Assembly: GCF_029855045.1 (NCBI RefSeq)
Contig: NZ_CP123228.1
Coordinates: forward strand, 4,092,001 to 4,156,000
Origin: Piscinibacter sp. XHJ-5
Lineage (GTDB): Bacteria > Pseudomonadota > Gammaproteobacteria > Burkholderiales > Burkholderiaceae_C
Reading direction: 5' to 3'
DNA length: 64,000 nt
In this document: piece after piece, positions 62,927-64,000 of the stretch
Layout: the number at the start of each line of letters is the position of its first letter
Position numbering within the stretch: the first letter of the stretch is position 1
Made by a program: the position numbers and the translations under genes
The notes under the pieces: generated by a model
What the model saw: only the letters and a program-made list of their open reading frames with translations
What the model was told of the DNA's origin: nothing
The model's database searches: none

Positions 62927-64000
62927 TCACGGCAGCCGCGTGATGCGCGGCACCTTCAGCGCAGGCAGTGTCTGGTCGTAGGGCGCCGCCGGCGCCTTGT
63001 AGCCGCCTCTCAGGTACGCCACCAGCGCATCGATGTCCTGCGCGCCGCCGAGGGGGTTGGCCCCGCCGGTGAGGACCGTGAAGCCGTCGCCGCCGGCCGC
63101 GAGGAAGCTGTTGACGGTCACGCGGTAGGTCCTGCCCGGGTTCCGCACCACCCCGCCGATCACCAGGTTTTCCGGCGCGCCGGTGGCCACCGGCGGCACC
63201 ACGCTCACGTCGGTGGGCGTCAACGTGAGGTCGATGATCTTCGAGCACGGCGCCGCACCGGCGCTGTACGAGTACCGGACGCCGTTGGACACCTGCAGGA
63301 TGCGCTGGTGGGTCTGGCCGAGGCAGCCGGCGAACTGCTGCTCGAGCAGGCTCTTGACCTGCTGCGCCGTCAGCGTCATCGTCACCAGGCTGTTGCCGAA
63401 GGGCTGCACCGTGAACGCGTTGCCGTAGGTCACGTCGTACGGGTACGCCGCACCGGCGAAGGCCAGGCCGGGATTGCGCACGCCGCCGGGGTTCATGAAC
63501 GCCGCCACCGCGCCGCCCAGCGCCGCGGGCTGGGTGGCCTGCAGCTGCGCATCGGCGATCAGGCTGCCGGCGGGCATCTCGCCGGCGGCGTTGGCGGCGT
63601 TCGGCAGCGGGGCCGCAATGGTGCCGATGACCGCGTTGGCCAGCGGCGACACCAGGGCGTCGTAGCCGTCGACGATGTTCTTCACCGTCGGGTCGGCGGC
63701 GATGGCCGCGTTGATCGCGGCATCGGTGCGATCCACCAGGCGGTTGGTCGCTTCCACCTTCAGCACGTCGCGCGTCAGCGGATCCAGTGTCAGGTCGATG
63801 TCAGTCAGCACGCGGCCGAAGGCGCTCGCGCTGGTCACGGGCACGAGGCGGCCGTCGCGGTTGGGCAGCCCGGCCGCCCGCGGCGTGCGCGTCGCCACGC
63901 CGTTGGCCACCGCCACGTCGACCGTGCTGGCCGAGCAGTTGTAGGCCGCATGCGTATGGCCGCTGATCACCAGGTCGACGGCGTTGTCCAGCCGCTTGAC
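62927..64000 (-). CDS. 5'-nucleotidase/UshA-family metallophosphoesterase, partial (5' end outside the window)
   Basis: The last 357 codons of a gene that enters the window from its right edge. VISGHTHAAYNC is the final metal-binding motif of the metallophosphatase domain. The C-terminal 5'-nucleotidase domain follows (LIADAQLQATQ, FMNPGGVRN, TYGNAFTVQPFGNSLVTMTL, TYRVTVNSFLAAGGDGFTVL). Family members are periplasmic or secreted nucleotidases or cyclic phosphodiesterases. The stop is at 62927; the start and signal peptide are not in the window. Confidence 0.9.
   Translation of the reverse strand, partial: VKRLDNAVDLVISGHTHAAYNCSASTVDVAVANGVATRTPRAAGLPNRDGRLVPVTSASAFGRVLTDIDLTLDPLTRDVLKVEATNRLVDRTDAAINAAIAADPTVKNIVDGYDALVSPLANAVIGTIAAPLPNAANAAGEMPAGSLIADAQLQATQPAALGGAVAAFMNPGGVRNPGLAFAGAAYPYDVTYGNAFTVQPFGNSLVTMTLTAQQVKSLLEQQFAGCLGQTHQRILQVSNGVRYSYSAGAAPCSKIIDLTLTPTDVSVVPPVATGAPENLVIGGVVRNPGRTYRVTVNSFLAAGGDGFTVLTGGANPLGGAQDIDALVAYLRGGYKAPAAPYDQTLPALKVPRITRLP

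Noticed and set aside
1..64000. CRISPR arrays, rRNA genes or prophage structural genes
   Set aside because: No regularly spaced direct repeats, no rRNA sequence, and no phage head, tail or integrase proteins seen.

Overview
The window is high-GC, densely packed bacterial chromosome. Gene content points to a betaproteobacterium of the order Burkholderiales: prfB end, pepN, fbp, a Bug-family TctC receptor, phasin-like proteins, Ku/LigD, and DUF2917, DUF3014 and DUF4148-like proteins. The genus cannot be fixed from the sequence alone.

Layout. 0-4.8 kb is housekeeping: prfB end, a HAD phosphatase, pepN, fbp and tRNA-Thr(CGU) with its terminator. 4.8-17 kb is an accessory island. It holds two large Hanks-type Ser/Thr kinases (one fused to a STAND ATPase, one with a membrane helix and a TPR-like region), an ECF sigma factor of the kinase-associated type, decayed and inverted relics of the same module, and several secreted or small proteins. 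Four sites in this island carry the identical bipartite motif TGTCCG-N17-CGTCCG, each pointing at a gene start of the module. I read this as a kinase-controlled ECF regulon. 17-20 kb carries two redox enzymes that both have an N-terminal cyclic-nucleotide-binding-like domain (a 1-Cys peroxiredoxin and a TrxR-like flavoprotein), followed by a frameshifted flavoprotein relic and an orphan Imm21-like immunity gene. 21.8-25.3 kb is the Ku-LigD end-joining pair.

26-32 kb is a tightly overlapping catabolic operon: HMG-CoA-lyase-like, type III CoA-transferase, TctC receptor, and a fused aconitase/isopropylmalate-dehydratase-like enzyme, with a divergent LysR regulator. 32-46 kb is mixed: a ligase-like pseudo-enzyme, DUF3014, threonine dehydratase, aldehyde dehydrogenase, racemase, DapD, phasin-like proteins with a TetR regulator, a Nudix-MBL fusion, a thioesterase, receiver and response-regulator genes, a 151-bp MITE-like element, a methyltransferase and VanZ. 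46-48.6 kb is a hybrid histidine kinase. 48.8-56.6 kb groups periplasmic and outer-membrane genes that suggest metal acquisition: DUF4198, HupE/UreJ-like, TPR, thioredoxin-like, BNR-repeat protein, TonB receptor and His-rich DUF2946. 56.7-62.4 kb is a complete RND efflux operon (outer membrane factor, adaptor, pump). The window ends in a 5'-nucleotidase-family gene cut by the edge.

All assignments come from reading motifs and family resemblance by eye; no database search was run. Start codons were chosen from ribosome binding sites, overlaps and family N-termini.
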